DNA of 64,000 nucleotides from Billgrantia kenyensis (GCF_013697085.1 NZ_JACEFT010000012.1:56549-120548); one strand, 5' to 3'. Counted from the stretch's first letter, positions 1-8,874 are shown. Numbers and translations are program-made. Notes: generated from the letters alone by a model not told the origin.

Positions 1-702
1 TGCTTCCGTGGCCCTCATATCAATCATCTCACGCCGCGGACTTTGGACATTGACGAAGTCCAGCGGCGCATGCCCCGGGCGGGCATCGACCCCAAGGCCA
101 TTGTCGAGGGACCACCACGTCGTGATTGCCCCATCCTGTTACGCCAGACCAGTTTCAAGGCACTGGAAGAGTCGATCACCTTTGCGGGTAACGAGGAGGG
201 AAGTCACACGGCGCGCTTCGGTGAGATCGAGCAGCGCGGCGTGGCTCTGACCCGTCGAGGAAGAGCACTTTATGACAGCCTGCTCAACGCCTCGCGTAAG
301 CGCGGTGGCGCCGCGGACAATGACGCCCACCAGGCCCAGCTGGCGCAGTTTTTTCGCGACTTTCCTGACAGTCACGATCTGCTGCGACGCGAAGGGCTGG
401 CCTTCTATCATTACCGGGCAGTACCTGGCCGTCGATCCGCTGCTGCCGATGGGAGTGTGGAAGCGCTCATCGAAGCTGGTGCCCTCGTTGCCAGCCCGAT
501 AACTTACGAGGACTTCCTGCCGGTCAGTGCAGCCGGGATTTTCCAGTCCAACCTGGGTGATGGGGTGAGAGACGAGTACGCCAGCCATTCCAACCAGGCA
601 CAGTTTGAAGAAGCGCTGGGTGTCGCGGTCACTGACGAGCTGGCCCTCTATGAGCGCAGGCAAGAGGCCTCGTTGAAGGAAGCCCTGGCCTCCCTTGGGT
701 AG
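1..702 (+). CDS. hglS: 2-oxoadipate dioxygenase/decarboxylase (HglS/YdcJ, DUF1338), C-terminal part
   Basis: The reading frame is open from base 1, so the gene starts before the window and only about 233 C-terminal residues are seen. The first residues read CFRGPHINHLTPR, the metal-binding His segment of the DUF1338 family, followed by an RFGEIEQRG segment holding the candidate metal-ligand Glu and later FLPVSAAGIFQSN, which resembles the Val-Ser pair that contacts substrate in HglS. Characterised HglS proteins are Fe(II) enzymes converting 2-oxoadipate to D-2-hydroxyglutarate in lysine breakdown. An internal TTG at 43 is not the true start, because homology continues upstream of it. No lysine-catabolism neighbour is visible. 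Confidence 0.85.
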   Translation, partial: CFRGPHINHLTPRTLDIDEVQRRMPRAGIDPKAIVEGPPRRDCPILLRQTSFKALEESITFAGNEEGSHTARFGEIEQRGVALTRRGRALYDSLLNASRKRGGAADNDAHQAQLAQFFRDFPDSHDLLRREGLAFYHYRAVPGRRSAAADGSVEALIEAGALVASPITYEDFLPVSAAGIFQSNLGDGVRDEYASHSNQAQFEEALGVAVTDELALYERRQEASLKEALASLG

Positions 703-858
703 CAGGACAATCATGCTGCAATAGCCACAGTTCTACGGGGGGCTGCCATATCGCTGGTAAGCCCAGCAGAAGCCTGGCCCTGGCACGCGAAAGGGTAAGA
801 AGGCTGGGTCGTGCTGCATGAGCCGCTTGAGGGCGCAAGCTCATGCCTGGTGATGTGA

Positions 859-896
859 GAAGACGGGGAAGGCAGCTCCCCCGTCTTCTTTTTTTT
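859..896 (+). terminator. Strong intrinsic terminator
   Basis: A perfect 10-bp stem (GAAGACGGGG at 859-868 pairing with CCCCGTCTTC at 879-888) is followed by eight T. It fits the plus strand, ending transcripts from the hglS side, and may also work weakly in the other direction for the convergent permease whose stop is at 919. The 156 bases between the hglS stop and this hairpin hold no gene that I can support. Confidence 0.85.
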
Positions 897-918
897 CCAC
901 GCCCGGGGCTGGCCATCA

Positions 919-2502
919 TCAGTGCTCCGCCCCGGCTCGACGAGCCGGGGGACGCGGCGCTTCAGTCGGCTCCGGGCGGCTGCGCTGCCTGGCGGGAGCG
1001 CGCGATGCAGCCGAATGGGGGGCAGCCAGCTTCTCCTGCTGCCAGGCAAAGTAGAGGAAAAGGGCGCCCATCACCAGGTAACCCAAGGTGAAGTCCCAGG
1101 CGGCGTTGAAGGCCAGCTCAGGGGCATGCATCAGCCCGACGAAGGAGAAGCCGGCCGCGACGCCGGCGAAGGCGGCGGCACGACGGAACTGGTGATCGAT
1201 CACCGAGACAGTCATGGCACCAATCAAGATGGCCATGAACATGGCACCTTGGCCCAACGGCACGATGCCTGCCGAGATGCCTTCCACGGCTTCACCGGCA
1301 GCGTTGTTGAAGCGCGTCATTACGTAGTTGGCGAAGTAGGGCAGCATGGCCAGGGCCACGGCCGGGTAATAGCGGGTATCGTTGCTCTGGAAGGCGGTCG
1401 CGATCATCGACATGCCGACGAAGACCAGGATCGGGGCCACTACCGAGACCGGGATGATCGCGGCCATGGCGGCAATCAGACCGAACATGGTGGCAATCGC
1501 GTAGACCGCACCGTTGAGGATGCTGTACCCGCGTCCCGCTCCCATCCATTTGGCTCCCACGGTGGCAATGTAGACCGTGGTGGGGAAGACGCCGCCGAAC
1601 AGGGCGCCCAGCATGGTGCCGGCACCGTCGACTGCCTGGCACTCGCGAACATCGTATTTGTCGCCCGCCGCTTCCATGGCTTCGACATTGTTCATGGTCT
1701 CGATGGCGTTGTAGAGCGTGATTGGCAGCACTACCGTGAGTACTGCCAGCATCCCGGTGAAGAGCAGTCCCAGACCTTCGAACCAGGCCAGGTTGGGTAG
1801 CAGCGGATAGAAGCCGAGGTGGGTGAAGGCGTCGCTGAAACGCTCACCGCCCGCATCCCCGATCAGATAGGCCATGGCAGTGCCGACAATGATGGCAAAC
1901 AGCGAGGTCGGCAGGCGGAAGGGCATGGCCACCCGGGCGATGAGCCCGACAATGATGATGGCCAGGACCAGCAGGCCGATGACCGGCATTTCCAGCGTCT
2001 TGAACAGCATTTCGCCGGCGATGAAGGTCAGCGCCACGCCGGCCACGGCGCCCAGCATGGCGGCTCGGGGAAGGTGATACTGTACCCAGCGCCCGATCAG
2101 GCTGACAGACGCTTCGATGGCGCCACTGATGAAGCAGGCGGCGACGGCGACCTTCCAGGCCAGTTCGGCATCGCCGGTGAGCTGCTTCGCAGGGAGCAGC
2201 ACGCCGAACAGGAACACGAACATGACCGGCGTGGAGATGCCGTAGGAGAGGGCGGTGACGTCCGCTCGATTCTCCTTGCGAGCCAGCCGCGCCGCGCTCC
2301 ATGCATAGTAGAAATTGCCTATCATTACCGCGACGGCGGCGCCTGGCAGCACCTGGCCGAAGACGATCGAGGCAGGAAAGCCCATGCCCAGCATGGTGAT
2401 GGCAATGATGACGAAATTCGCGATATTGTTTTGAAAAAGGGCGAAGAAGGCGTCGGTGTCCTCCTTCTTGTACCAAGGGTAGTGCACGGGGGAAGCCGCC
2501 AT
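919..2502 (-). CDS. NCS2-family nucleobase permease (xanthine/uracil type)
   Basis: A 527-residue, strongly hydrophobic protein with about 12-14 predicted membrane segments, consistent with a nucleobase:cation symporter-2 / AzgA-like permease in the inner membrane. The N-terminus (YPWYKKEDTDAFFALFQNN) and the central ETMNNVEAMEAAGDKYDVRE segment are typical of a bacterial subgroup annotated as xanthine/uracil permease. The last 45 residues are Arg/Pro/Ala-rich and probably cytosolic. The ATG at 2502 has an AAGAGG ribosome site. Substrate cannot be read from sequence. It is divergent from a Crp/Fnr regulator, with a perfect TTGTATACAA palindrome in the gap, so local regulation is plausible. 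Confidence 0.85.
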   Translation of the reverse strand: MAASPVHYPWYKKEDTDAFFALFQNNIANFVIIAITMLGMGFPASIVFGQVLPGAAVAVMIGNFYYAWSAARLARKENRADVTALSYGISTPVMFVFLFGVLLPAKQLTGDAELAWKVAVAACFISGAIEASVSLIGRWVQYHLPRAAMLGAVAGVALTFIAGEMLFKTLEMPVIGLLVLAIIIVGLIARVAMPFRLPTSLFAIIVGTAMAYLIGDAGGERFSDAFTHLGFYPLLPNLAWFEGLGLLFTGMLAVLTVVLPITLYNAIETMNNVEAMEAAGDKYDVRECQAVDGAGTMLGALFGGVFPTTVYIATVGAKWMGAGRGYSILNGAVYAIATMFGLIAAMAAIIPVSVVAPILVFVGMSMIATAFQSNDTRYYPAVALAMLPYFANYVMTRFNNAAGEAVEGISAGIVPLGQGAMFMAILIGAMTVSVIDHQFRRAAAFAGVAAGFSFVGLMHAPELAFNAAWDFTLGYLVMGALFLYFAWQQEKLAAPHSAASRAPARQRSRPEPTEAPRPPARRAGAEH

Positions 2503-2526
2503 GTTGAGCCTCTTGTGTATTTGGGG

Positions 2527-2536
2527 TTGTATACAA
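2527..2536. promoter_or_regulatory. Candidate operator palindrome TTGTATACAA
   Basis: A perfect 10-bp palindrome lies 25 bases upstream of the permease ATG, inside the divergent gap to the Crp/Fnr gene. Its shape suits a dimeric regulator. It does not resemble the longer TTGAT-N4-ATCAA (Fnr) or TGTGA-N6-TCACA (Crp) sites, so the binder is unknown; GntR-type repressors use palindromes of this kind. Confidence 0.4.
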
Positions 2537-2621
2537 GGCAGCTTCAGTCTGCCTTCGTCCTGACTGTTTGGTCAACTCGGCGTTGGTCTATTCCGTCATG
2601 CTCGTACAGAGGGGAGTGTCG

Positions 2622-3380
2622 ATGAGCTCTGAAGAGGCTGCCAAAGACAGCTGCATCGTACGTCATTTCAATTATTACGCTCCCGTGTCGGATCAGGACA
2701 GGCGCCTGCTGATCCAGCTGGAGGACAACGCTACGCCGGTGCGGGCAGGGATCCACCTGTGGGACGAACGGGACCAGGCGCATGACTTCTGCACCCTCAA
2801 GCGAGGCTGGGCGTTCTCTTATCGCAATCTCGAAAATGGGACGCGCCAGATCCTCGATATCTACCTGCCAGGCGATATCATCGGTCTTCGTGAGTTTGCC
2901 TTTTCGCAGCGCCTGGCGGGCGTGCAGATGGTCGAGGATGGCGAGGTCTGCTTCTTCCCTCACCGGAACCTGACCAATATCTTCCGCTGCTCCTACTCGC
3001 TGACGTCGATTCTCTTCGCCATCGCCAGCCGCCAGCAGGTGATGCTTACCGAGCGGTTGGTCAATCTGGCGAGGCGCAATGCGCGCGAGAAGCTGGCCCA
3101 CTTCCTGTTGGAGATGTTCCAGCGCCTCAGGCAGACCCAGGGCAGCGGCAAGGAGAGCTTTCGACTGCCCCTGTCCCAGGAAGTGCTCGCCGATCTCCTG
3201 GGCCTGAGTCCCGTGCATGTGAGTCGCACCTTTACCGCCCTGGGCGATGACGGGTTGGTCATTCGCGACCGCCACTCGATCACCCTGCCGGACCTGGAGG
3301 CTTTGAAAGAGGAGGCCGGGTTCGACGACCGCTATCTGATCGAGAACATGCGGCCGCTCTTCGATGGCTCTAGCGCCTGA
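2622..3380 (+). CDS. Crp/Fnr-family transcriptional regulator
   Basis: About 252 residues. The N-terminal half fits a cyclic-nucleotide-binding-type beta barrel (GWAFSYRNLENGTRQIL...LPGDIIGL), followed by a long dimerisation helix and a C-terminal winged helix with a Crp-type recognition region (LPLSQEVLADLLGLSPVHVS). There is no N-terminal Cys cluster for an Fnr iron-sulfur centre. I chose the ATG at 2622 because AGAGGGGAG lies just upstream; an in-frame ATG at 2598 and a GTG at 2568 are less well placed. It is divergent from the NCS2 permease. The effector is unknown. Confidence 0.85.
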   Translation: MSSEEAAKDSCIVRHFNYYAPVSDQDRRLLIQLEDNATPVRAGIHLWDERDQAHDFCTLKRGWAFSYRNLENGTRQILDIYLPGDIIGLREFAFSQRLAGVQMVEDGEVCFFPHRNLTNIFRCSYSLTSILFAIASRQQVMLTERLVNLARRNAREKLAHFLLEMFQRLRQTQGSGKESFRLPLSQEVLADLLGLSPVHVSRTFTALGDDGLVIRDRHSITLPDLEALKEEAGFDDRYLIENMRPLFDGSSA

Positions 3381-3408
3381 GATGCTACCGAGCGCAACCT
3401 GAGAATGC

Positions 3409-3442
3409 GAAACGCCATGCCCCGGCCGGGACATGGCGTTTC
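3409..3442. terminator. Bidirectional terminator hairpin between convergent genes
   Basis: GAAACGCCATG at 3409-3419 pairs perfectly with CATGGCGTTTC at 3432-3442, separated by 12 bases. It sits between the convergent Crp/Fnr and aminotransferase genes. T-tracts are short, so efficiency is uncertain. Confidence 0.6.
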
Positions 3443-3453
3443 CGCAACAAGGC

Positions 3454-4641
3454 TCAGTTGACCGCGGCGATGGCCTTGGCCAGGTAGGGCAGGTTCTCCT
3501 GGGAGAAGCCGGCGACGTTGGCACGACCCGAGCGCACCATGTAGATGCCGAACTCGTCGCGCAGTCGGTCTACCTGCTCCGGTTTGAGGCCGGTATAGGA
3601 GAACATGCCGCGCTGCTCGGCAACACAGGCGTATTTCTGGTCGAGTCCATAGGGCTTCAGCGCCTCCACGAAATCGCGCCGCAGGGTGTTGATGCGGTCG
3701 CGCATCTCGGTAAGCTCTTCGCGCCACAGGGCGGCAAGCTCGGCGGAGTGCAGGATCTCGCTGACGATGGCACCGCCATGGGCGGGCGGGTTGGAGTAGT
3801 TCTCACGTGCCACGATGGCGACCTGGGAGCGAACGTTCTCCATCTGCTCGCTGTCCTTCGCCACCATGATCAGACAGCCGGTACGCTCGCAGTAGATACC
3901 GAAGTTCTTGGAGCAGGAGCTGGTAATGATCACTTCGTCCAGGCTTTCAGCCATCAGGCGTACGCCGTAGGCGTCTTCGTCCAGGCCTTCTCCGAAGCCC
4001 TGATAGGCGAAGTCGATCAGCGGCAGGAGGTTGCGCTCACGCACCACCTCGAGGATCTGCTGCCACTGGTCGCGGTCCAGGTCGAAGCCGGTGGGGTTGT
4101 GGCAGCAGGCGTGCAGCACGATGACGTCGCCGGCGGGGATCTGCTTGACCGCGGCCAGCATCCCGTCGAAGTCGAGGCGGTTCTCGGCATCGACATAGGG
4201 GTACTTGTGCAGGTCGATGCCCGCAGCAGTGAAAATGCCGTGGTGGTTAGGCCAGGTGGGATCGCTGACCCAGATGCCCTTGCCGGGAAGCTGGGTGCTG
4301 ATGAAGTCGGCCGCCAGTCTGAGGGCACCGGTGCCGCCGGGGGACTGGGTGGCACTGGCGCGCTTGGCGGCGAGAACCGGTGAGTCTTTACCCAGTACCA
4401 TGGGCAGAATCACTTCGCCGTATTCCGGAGCGCCGTGGGAGCCGATATAGGTCTTGGTGGTTTCGTTCTTGAGCAGCAGGGCCTCGGCTTCCTTGACGGC
4501 GCGCATCACCGGCGTGTTGCCCTGGCCATCCTTGTAGACGCCGACGCCGAGATCGACCTTCTGGGGGTTGGTGTCCTTCTTGAAGGCCTCGATCAGGCCG
4601 AGGATGGCGTCCCCGGGAACCCGCTCAATATGTTCGAACAT
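3454..4641 (-). CDS. tyrB: Aromatic/aspartate amino acid aminotransferase
   Basis: A 395-residue class I PLP aminotransferase of the AspC/TyrB/PhhC group. Lys245 in SSCSKNFGIY is the expected Schiff-base lysine, Asp210 in LIDFAYQGF should pair with the PLP ring nitrogen, and HNPTGFD is the family Asn-Pro-Thr-Gly signature. It would exchange amino groups between aromatic amino acids or aspartate and 2-oxoglutarate. Its ATG follows directly on the phhB stop with no gap, so the two are almost certainly co-transcribed; this pairing matches phhB-phhC of pseudomonad phenylalanine breakdown and suggests a role with Tyr/Phe. The choice of tyrB over phhC or aspC is by resemblance. Confidence 0.88.
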   Translation of the reverse strand: MFEHIERVPGDAILGLIEAFKKDTNPQKVDLGVGVYKDGQGNTPVMRAVKEAEALLLKNETTKTYIGSHGAPEYGEVILPMVLGKDSPVLAAKRASATQSPGGTGALRLAADFISTQLPGKGIWVSDPTWPNHHGIFTAAGIDLHKYPYVDAENRLDFDGMLAAVKQIPAGDVIVLHACCHNPTGFDLDRDQWQQILEVVRERNLLPLIDFAYQGFGEGLDEDAYGVRLMAESLDEVIITSSCSKNFGIYCERTGCLIMVAKDSEQMENVRSQVAIVARENYSNPPAHGGAIVSEILHSAELAALWREELTEMRDRINTLRRDFVEALKPYGLDQKYACVAEQRGMFSYTGLKPEQVDRLRDEFGIYMVRSGRANVAGFSQENLPYLAKAIAAVN

Positions 4642-4980
4642 TTATTTCGCTACCTCGTCGGTTCTGGCGGCAAGTATGAAGTCGTTGCGGTGCAGGCCAT
4701 TGATCTTGTGGGTCCACCAGTTCACGGTGACCCTGCCCCATTCGGTCAACAGTGCCGGATGATGGCCGGCGGCCTCGGCGATCTCACCCACACGGTTGGT
4801 GAAAGCCAGGGCCTGCCGAAAATCGTCGAAGGTAAAGGCCCGCTCAAGCTGCATGATGCCATCGCGCTTAACAATCCGCCACTCGGGAACCTCGGGCTTG
4901 AACAGCTTGATCTCGGCTTCCGATACTGTGGGTGAGTGTTTCCGGCAGGCTTCACAAGGTTGGCGAGATAGTTGGGTCAT
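4642..4980 (-). CDS. phhB: 4a-hydroxytetrahydrobiopterin dehydratase (pterin-4a-carbinolamine dehydratase)
   Basis: 112 residues, the normal size for this family. The HHPALLTEW segment with His73 and His74, and His91 in [11 protein letters not shown], form the conserved active-site set. It dehydrates 4a-hydroxytetrahydropterin, recycling the cofactor of phenylalanine hydroxylase. It is the first gene of a two-gene unit with the aromatic aminotransferase. The hydroxylase gene phhA, which often precedes it, is absent: the next gene upstream is an unrelated membrane protein on the other strand. Confidence 0.93.
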   Translation of the reverse strand: MTQLSRQPCEACRKHSPTVSEAEIKLFKPEVPEWRIVKRDGIMQLERAFTFDDFRQALAFTNRVGEIAEAAGHHPALLTEWGRVTVNWWTHKINGLHRNDFILAARTDEVAK

Positions 4981-5065
4981 GCTGCCTCCTGGAGCGTCGG
5001 TCTGCGACTAGGCTATTGCCATGAGCATGGTCAGGCTGGGTCGCCGAATGAGAGGAGAGTTATCA

Positions 5066-5677
5066 ATGCACCAGCATAGCGCCTTGCCGCTCTGGCTCAA
5101 GCTGGCGTTCACGGCCTGGATCCTGTTCTGGGCGCCGGCCTATGCGGTAATGCTGGGGCCTCAGAACTATTTCTGGCTATGTAACGTAGCCAGCTTCCTG
5201 ATTCTCGTTGGCCTGTGGTGGGAGCATCGGCTGCTGCTGTCCATGCAGTGGCTTTCCGTGGCTCTGGTCGGTGCCTTCTGGACTCTGGATGTCGGCGTGG
5301 CATGGCTGACCGGGGTGCATCCCATCGGCGGTACCGAATACATGCTGGATCCCGAACACCCCCGGTTGGCCAGGGTGCTGTCGCTCTATCATGTCGTTCT
5401 GCCGTTGGTCGCAGGCTTTGCCGTGCTGAAACTGGGCTACGAGCGTCGCGCCTTGTGGTGGCAGACAGGCCTGACCTGGCTGCTGTTGCCATTGAGCTAT
5501 CTTTTCACTGACCCTGAGCGCAACATCAACTGGGTGCACGGCCCTTTCGGCGCTCATCAGGATATGCTCGGCTCGCTGACCTATCTGGTGCTGCTGTTGC
5601 TCGTCTGGCCATTCGTGCTCTACCTGCCGCTGCATGCCGTGATGCGCTGGACGCAGCGGCGTAAGCGGTCCGGTTGA
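5066..5677 (+). CDS. Conserved integral membrane protein of unknown function
   Basis: About 203 residues with roughly six hydrophobic spans (for example LAFTAWILFWAPAYAVML and YLVLLLLVWPFVLYLPLHAV) and a short basic C-terminus. The ATG at 5066 is chosen because AGGAGAG precedes it; an upstream in-frame start at 5021 lacks a good ribosome site. A polar stretch between the later spans (DPERNINWVHGPFGAHQD) contains several conserved-looking charged residues. I do not recognise a characterised family. It is divergent from phhB and convergent with the next gene. Confidence 0.7.
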   Translation: MHQHSALPLWLKLAFTAWILFWAPAYAVMLGPQNYFWLCNVASFLILVGLWWEHRLLLSMQWLSVALVGAFWTLDVGVAWLTGVHPIGGTEYMLDPEHPRLARVLSLYHVVLPLVAGFAVLKLGYERRALWWQTGLTWLLLPLSYLFTDPERNINWVHGPFGAHQDMLGSLTYLVLLLLVWPFVLYLPLHAVMRWTQRRKRSG

Positions 5678-5686
5678 AGGCAGCGC

Positions 5687-6595
5687 TCAGCTGACGACAC
5701 GGTTTCGTCCTTGGCGCTTGGCTGCGTACAGGCTTTGGTCGGCTCTGTCGATCAGGGTGTCCCTGGGCTCGCCCAGGCGGTACTCGGCGAGGCCGATGCT
5801 GGCCGTAAGTTGTCCGGGTGAAAGGCCGAAATCGTGCTCGGCGATGGCAGCCCGTAGACGTTCGGCCAGGGGGCGGCTCGCCACCAGTGGCGTCAGCGGC
5901 AGAACCACGGCAAATTCCTCTCCACCAAGCCGGCCGATGATGTCTTCTTCACGGAGTAGCCGATCACTCAAGCTGGCGAACTCCGTCAGTACCTGGTCGC
6001 CCTGGAGGTGTCCCCAGGTATCGTTGACCTGTTTGAAATGGTCCAGGTCGATGAGCATCAACGACAGCGGCGTACCATGACGCGTACTCCTGGCAATTTC
6101 CTCGTCCAGCCGGGAAATCAAGCGGCGCCGATTGGCCAGGCCGGTCAGGTCGTCGGTATCCGACAGCCGGCGCAGCCTCGTCTCTTCTGCCATTTGTTCG
6201 GTGATGTCTATCATCAGCCCATGCCACAGGACGCCGGTCTTGGCGTCTTCGGGCTGGGCACGTAATGCGACCCAACGTGAGCGACGACTCGGGAGGCGCA
6301 GGCGAAACTTGGTGGCAATGGGCACCCGCCAGCGCGCCGAGCGCTCGATGGCGGCCATGACGCGCGGATAGTCCTCGGCGTTCAGTCGCTCGAGCATATG
6401 GCGCGCGTCCTGGCTCAGCCTGTCGCGGTCGATGCCAGGCAAGCCGGTGCCGCTCCCGGCCAGGTAGGGGAAGTGCATATGGCCATTGTGGTCACGATGA
6501 AACTGAAAAATGACCCCAGGCAGCCGTGCGGCGAAGGCATGCAAGCCGACCGGCTCGTCCAGACCCCCACCCGTCATGGCGTTTTCTTCTGTCAT
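5687..6595 (-). CDS. PAS-GGDEF diguanylate cyclase
   Basis: 302 residues: a PAS-like sensor at about 20-135, ending in the usual DITE linker, then a GGDEF domain. The active-site motif is GGEEF at 224-228, and R215-x-x-D218 sits five residues before it, the position of the product-inhibition I-site. It should therefore make c-di-GMP from two GTP and be feedback inhibited. There are no membrane spans, so it is probably cytosolic. The start is uncertain: a second ATG seven codons in (6577) has a better-placed purine stretch. It stands alone, convergent with the membrane protein gene. Confidence 0.88.
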   Translation of the reverse strand: MTEENAMTGGGLDEPVGLHAFAARLPGVIFQFHRDHNGHMHFPYLAGSGTGLPGIDRDRLSQDARHMLERLNAEDYPRVMAAIERSARWRVPIATKFRLRLPSRRSRWVALRAQPEDAKTGVLWHGLMIDITEQMAEETRLRRLSDTDDLTGLANRRRLISRLDEEIARSTRHGTPLSLMLIDLDHFKQVNDTWGHLQGDQVLTEFASLSDRLLREEDIIGRLGGEEFAVVLPLTPLVASRPLAERLRAAIAEHDFGLSPGQLTASIGLAEYRLGEPRDTLIDRADQSLYAAKRQGRNRVVS

Positions 6596-6835
6596 GCGGG
6601 TGTACCCTTTTATCCTGCGCTGGGCAGGTACAAACGTGCTTGTTCTGTCACGGCTCGGCGAGCTTCCCGGCAGTCCTGGGCGCGAAGCAGCTGGTATGAA
6701 GGGATGAGCCGTTTAGCGAAGGACTAATATACGATGTAACACTGCGTAACGCACCTGTCGTGACCTGTAGGAAATCGGCGACATATTTTGTCAGCAATTT
6801 GAGACAGTGCACAAGCCGCTGCCTTTGGCCTGCGG

Positions 6836-7987
6836 TTAGCGAGGGGCGTCATACCGCGGTCGGCGGTCATTGGAGAACACGATCTGCCATAGCTGCAGGT
6901 CTCGTGCGCGAAAGGCACCCGCGCAGACCGAGAGGTAGTAACGAAACATGCGGCGGGTGCGCTCACTGTAACGCCCCGCCAGTTCCTGCCAGTGGCTGTC
7001 GAAGTTGTCGCGCCAGGCCATCAGCGTCCTGTCGTAGTCGGGCCCGAAGTTGTGCCAGTCCTCCAGCAGGAGCTGGCCTTCGCTTGCCTCTGCCACCTGC
7101 CTGGCCGAAGGGAGCATGCCGTTGGGGAAGATGTAGCGGTCAATCCACGGGTCGACGCAGACTTCGGAAGTATTGGAACCGATGGTATGCAGCAGGAAGA
7201 GGCCGCCCTTCGCCAGCAGCCTGTTCACGGTCTGGAAGTAGAGGTAATAGTTGCGATGTCCGACGTGTTCGAACATGCCGATCGAGACGATGCGATCATA
7301 GCAGCCCTCCAGGTCGCGGTAATCCATCAGTGCTATCTCCACGGGCAGCCCGGTGCAGCGTTCGCGTGCCAGTGCGGCCTGTTCGCGCGAGATGGTGATC
7401 CCGGTGACTGAAACGCCGTGATGCCTCGCAGCATATTCGGCGAAGCTGCCCCAGCCGCAGCCGATGTCCAGCACATGCATCCCGGGGCGCAGATCCAGCT
7501 TGTGGCAGGCCAGTTCGAGCTTGGCGAGCTGAGCCTGGTGAAGACTCTCTGCCTCCTTCCAGTAGCCGCAGGAGTAGCACATGGTGGGGTCGAGCATGCG
7601 CTCGAAGAGGTCGTTGCCGAGGTCGTAATGGGCTTCGCCGACCATGTAGGCGCGGGCCCGGCTCTGCAAGTTGATCAACCCCGCCTGGAGGCGATACATC
7701 AGGCGATCCGATGGTGGGCGTGCTCGTTCGCCCAGGCCGTGTTGCAGCAAGCGGCAGGCGAGTTCGTCGATGCTGTCGCACTCCCACCAGGCGTCCATAT
7801 AGGACTCGCCAAGCCCAAGCGAGCCGTGGCGCAGAAGTCTCGAGCAAAAATCGGGGTGGTAGATCTGGGGATCCCAGGGCGCGTCGCCGTTCAGGGTGAC
7901 GCCGGAACCCTCGAGCAGGGCGGAGAGTACGCGCTGGGCGCGATTATCTGGCAGGGCGATGGGGCCAATGCGTTGCTCACTAGTCAT
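6836..7987 (-). CDS. cfa: Cyclopropane-fatty-acyl-phospholipid synthase
   Basis: About 383 residues, the usual length for Cfa. The SAM-binding motif VLDIGCGWGSFAEYAA, the HYDLGNDLFERMLDPTMCYSC region with the family Cys, and the ISREQ and FEHVGH segments are all present. It transfers a methylene group from SAM to double bonds of membrane phospholipid acyl chains, a response to acid, salt and stationary-phase stress. I start at 7987 because GGGAGGA lies seven bases upstream; an ATG at 8005 is in frame but lacks this. Monocistronic. Confidence 0.93.
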   Translation of the reverse strand: MTSEQRIGPIALPDNRAQRVLSALLEGSGVTLNGDAPWDPQIYHPDFCSRLLRHGSLGLGESYMDAWWECDSIDELACRLLQHGLGERARPPSDRLMYRLQAGLINLQSRARAYMVGEAHYDLGNDLFERMLDPTMCYSCGYWKEAESLHQAQLAKLELACHKLDLRPGMHVLDIGCGWGSFAEYAARHHGVSVTGITISREQAALARERCTGLPVEIALMDYRDLEGCYDRIVSIGMFEHVGHRNYYLYFQTVNRLLAKGGLFLLHTIGSNTSEVCVDPWIDRYIFPNGMLPSARQVAEASEGQLLLEDWHNFGPDYDRTLMAWRDNFDSHWQELAGRYSERTRRMFRYYLSVCAGAFRARDLQLWQIVFSNDRRPRYDAPR

Positions 7988-8163
7988 GGAGTCCTCCCGG
8001 TCCATCGGCGCAGGATATTGTCGTTGTCGTTGCCTGAAACCTCGTGAAGAAACGCGTCGCGCTTGTTACACGCTAGTTATGAGCATAGTTCAGGCCAGGA
8101 TGAACGGTTAGTCGCCCCTGGCTGGTATAATCACGCATTCTGTCATTCAGCCGGAGGCCCAAC

Positions 8164-8874
8164 GTGTCTTGTGATTCGCCATTGATCATTGCTCTCGATC
8201 ACCCTTCGCTCGATGCCGCCCTGTGCCTGGCCGACCGGCTCGACCCAGAGCGTTGTCGCGTCAAGGTCGGCAAGGAGCTCTTCACACGTAGCGGCCCCGA
8301 TGTCCTCGAGGCGCTGCATGGGCGCGGTTTTCAGGTCTTTCTGGATCTCAAGTTCCACGATATCCCCAATACCGTGGCGGCTGCCGTACAGGCGGCTGCC
8401 GAGCAGGGTGTATGGATGGTCAACGTGCACGCCGGCGGCGGCAGGCGAATGATGGAGGCAGCACGTGAACGGCTGGAGCGTCACGGTCTCGAAACACGAC
8501 TGATCGCGGTCACGGTGCTGACCAGCATGACGGCGGATGATCTCTTGGAGGTAGGGGTCAGCGCTCCTCCGGCGACTCATGTCGAGCGGCTGGCCTTGTT
8601 GACACGCGACTGTGGCCTGGATGGAGTGGTTTGCTCGGCCCAGGAGTCCGCCAGGCTGCGCGAGCTCTGTGGGCCTGAGTTCCTCAAGGTGACGCCGGGC
8701 ATCAGGCCACAGGGTGCGGCGCAGGGCGATCAGCGTCGCGTGATGACGCCGGCCGAGGCCATGGCGGCGGGGAGCACTCACTTGGTGGTGGGCCGGCCGG
8801 TCACCCAGGCAGAGGATCCCATGGCGGCATTGCTGGACATCGAGAAGGAGCTTACTCCCCCTCGATCCCCGTGA
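8164..8874 (+). CDS. pyrF: Orotidine 5'-phosphate decarboxylase
   Basis: 236 residues. The [10 protein letters not shown] motif (Asp61, Lys63, Asp66) is the catalytic Asp-Lys-Asp set, and TPGIRP is the phosphate-binding loop. It makes UMP from OMP, the last step of de novo pyrimidine synthesis. GTG start with GGAGG upstream. Its last 23 bases overlap the 3' end of the convergent lapB gene. In enterobacteria lapA-lapB sits directly upstream of pyrF on the same strand; here the genes are still neighbours but convergent. Confidence 0.95.
   Translation: MSCDSPLIIALDHPSLDAALCLADRLDPERCRVKVGKELFTRSGPDVLEALHGRGFQVFLDLKFHDIPNTVAAAVQAAAEQGVWMVNVHAGGGRRMMEAARERLERHGLETRLIAVTVLTSMTADDLLEVGVSAPPATHVERLALLTRDCGLDGVVCSAQESARLRELCGPEFLKVTPGIRPQGAAQGDQRRVMTPAEAMAAGSTHLVVGRPVTQAEDPMAALLDIEKELTPPRSP

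Noticed and set aside
2503..2621. Purine or xanthine riboswitch before the permease
   Set aside because: The leader is short and lacks any aptamer core I could recognise.
922..2625. Two long plus-strand frames opposite the NCS2 permease
   Set aside because: His/Gly/Asp-rich translation is the complement of a hydrophobic membrane protein, not a real product.
3433..4383. 316-codon plus-strand frame opposite the aminotransferase
   Set aside because: Antisense shadow; the aminotransferase has all catalytic residues.
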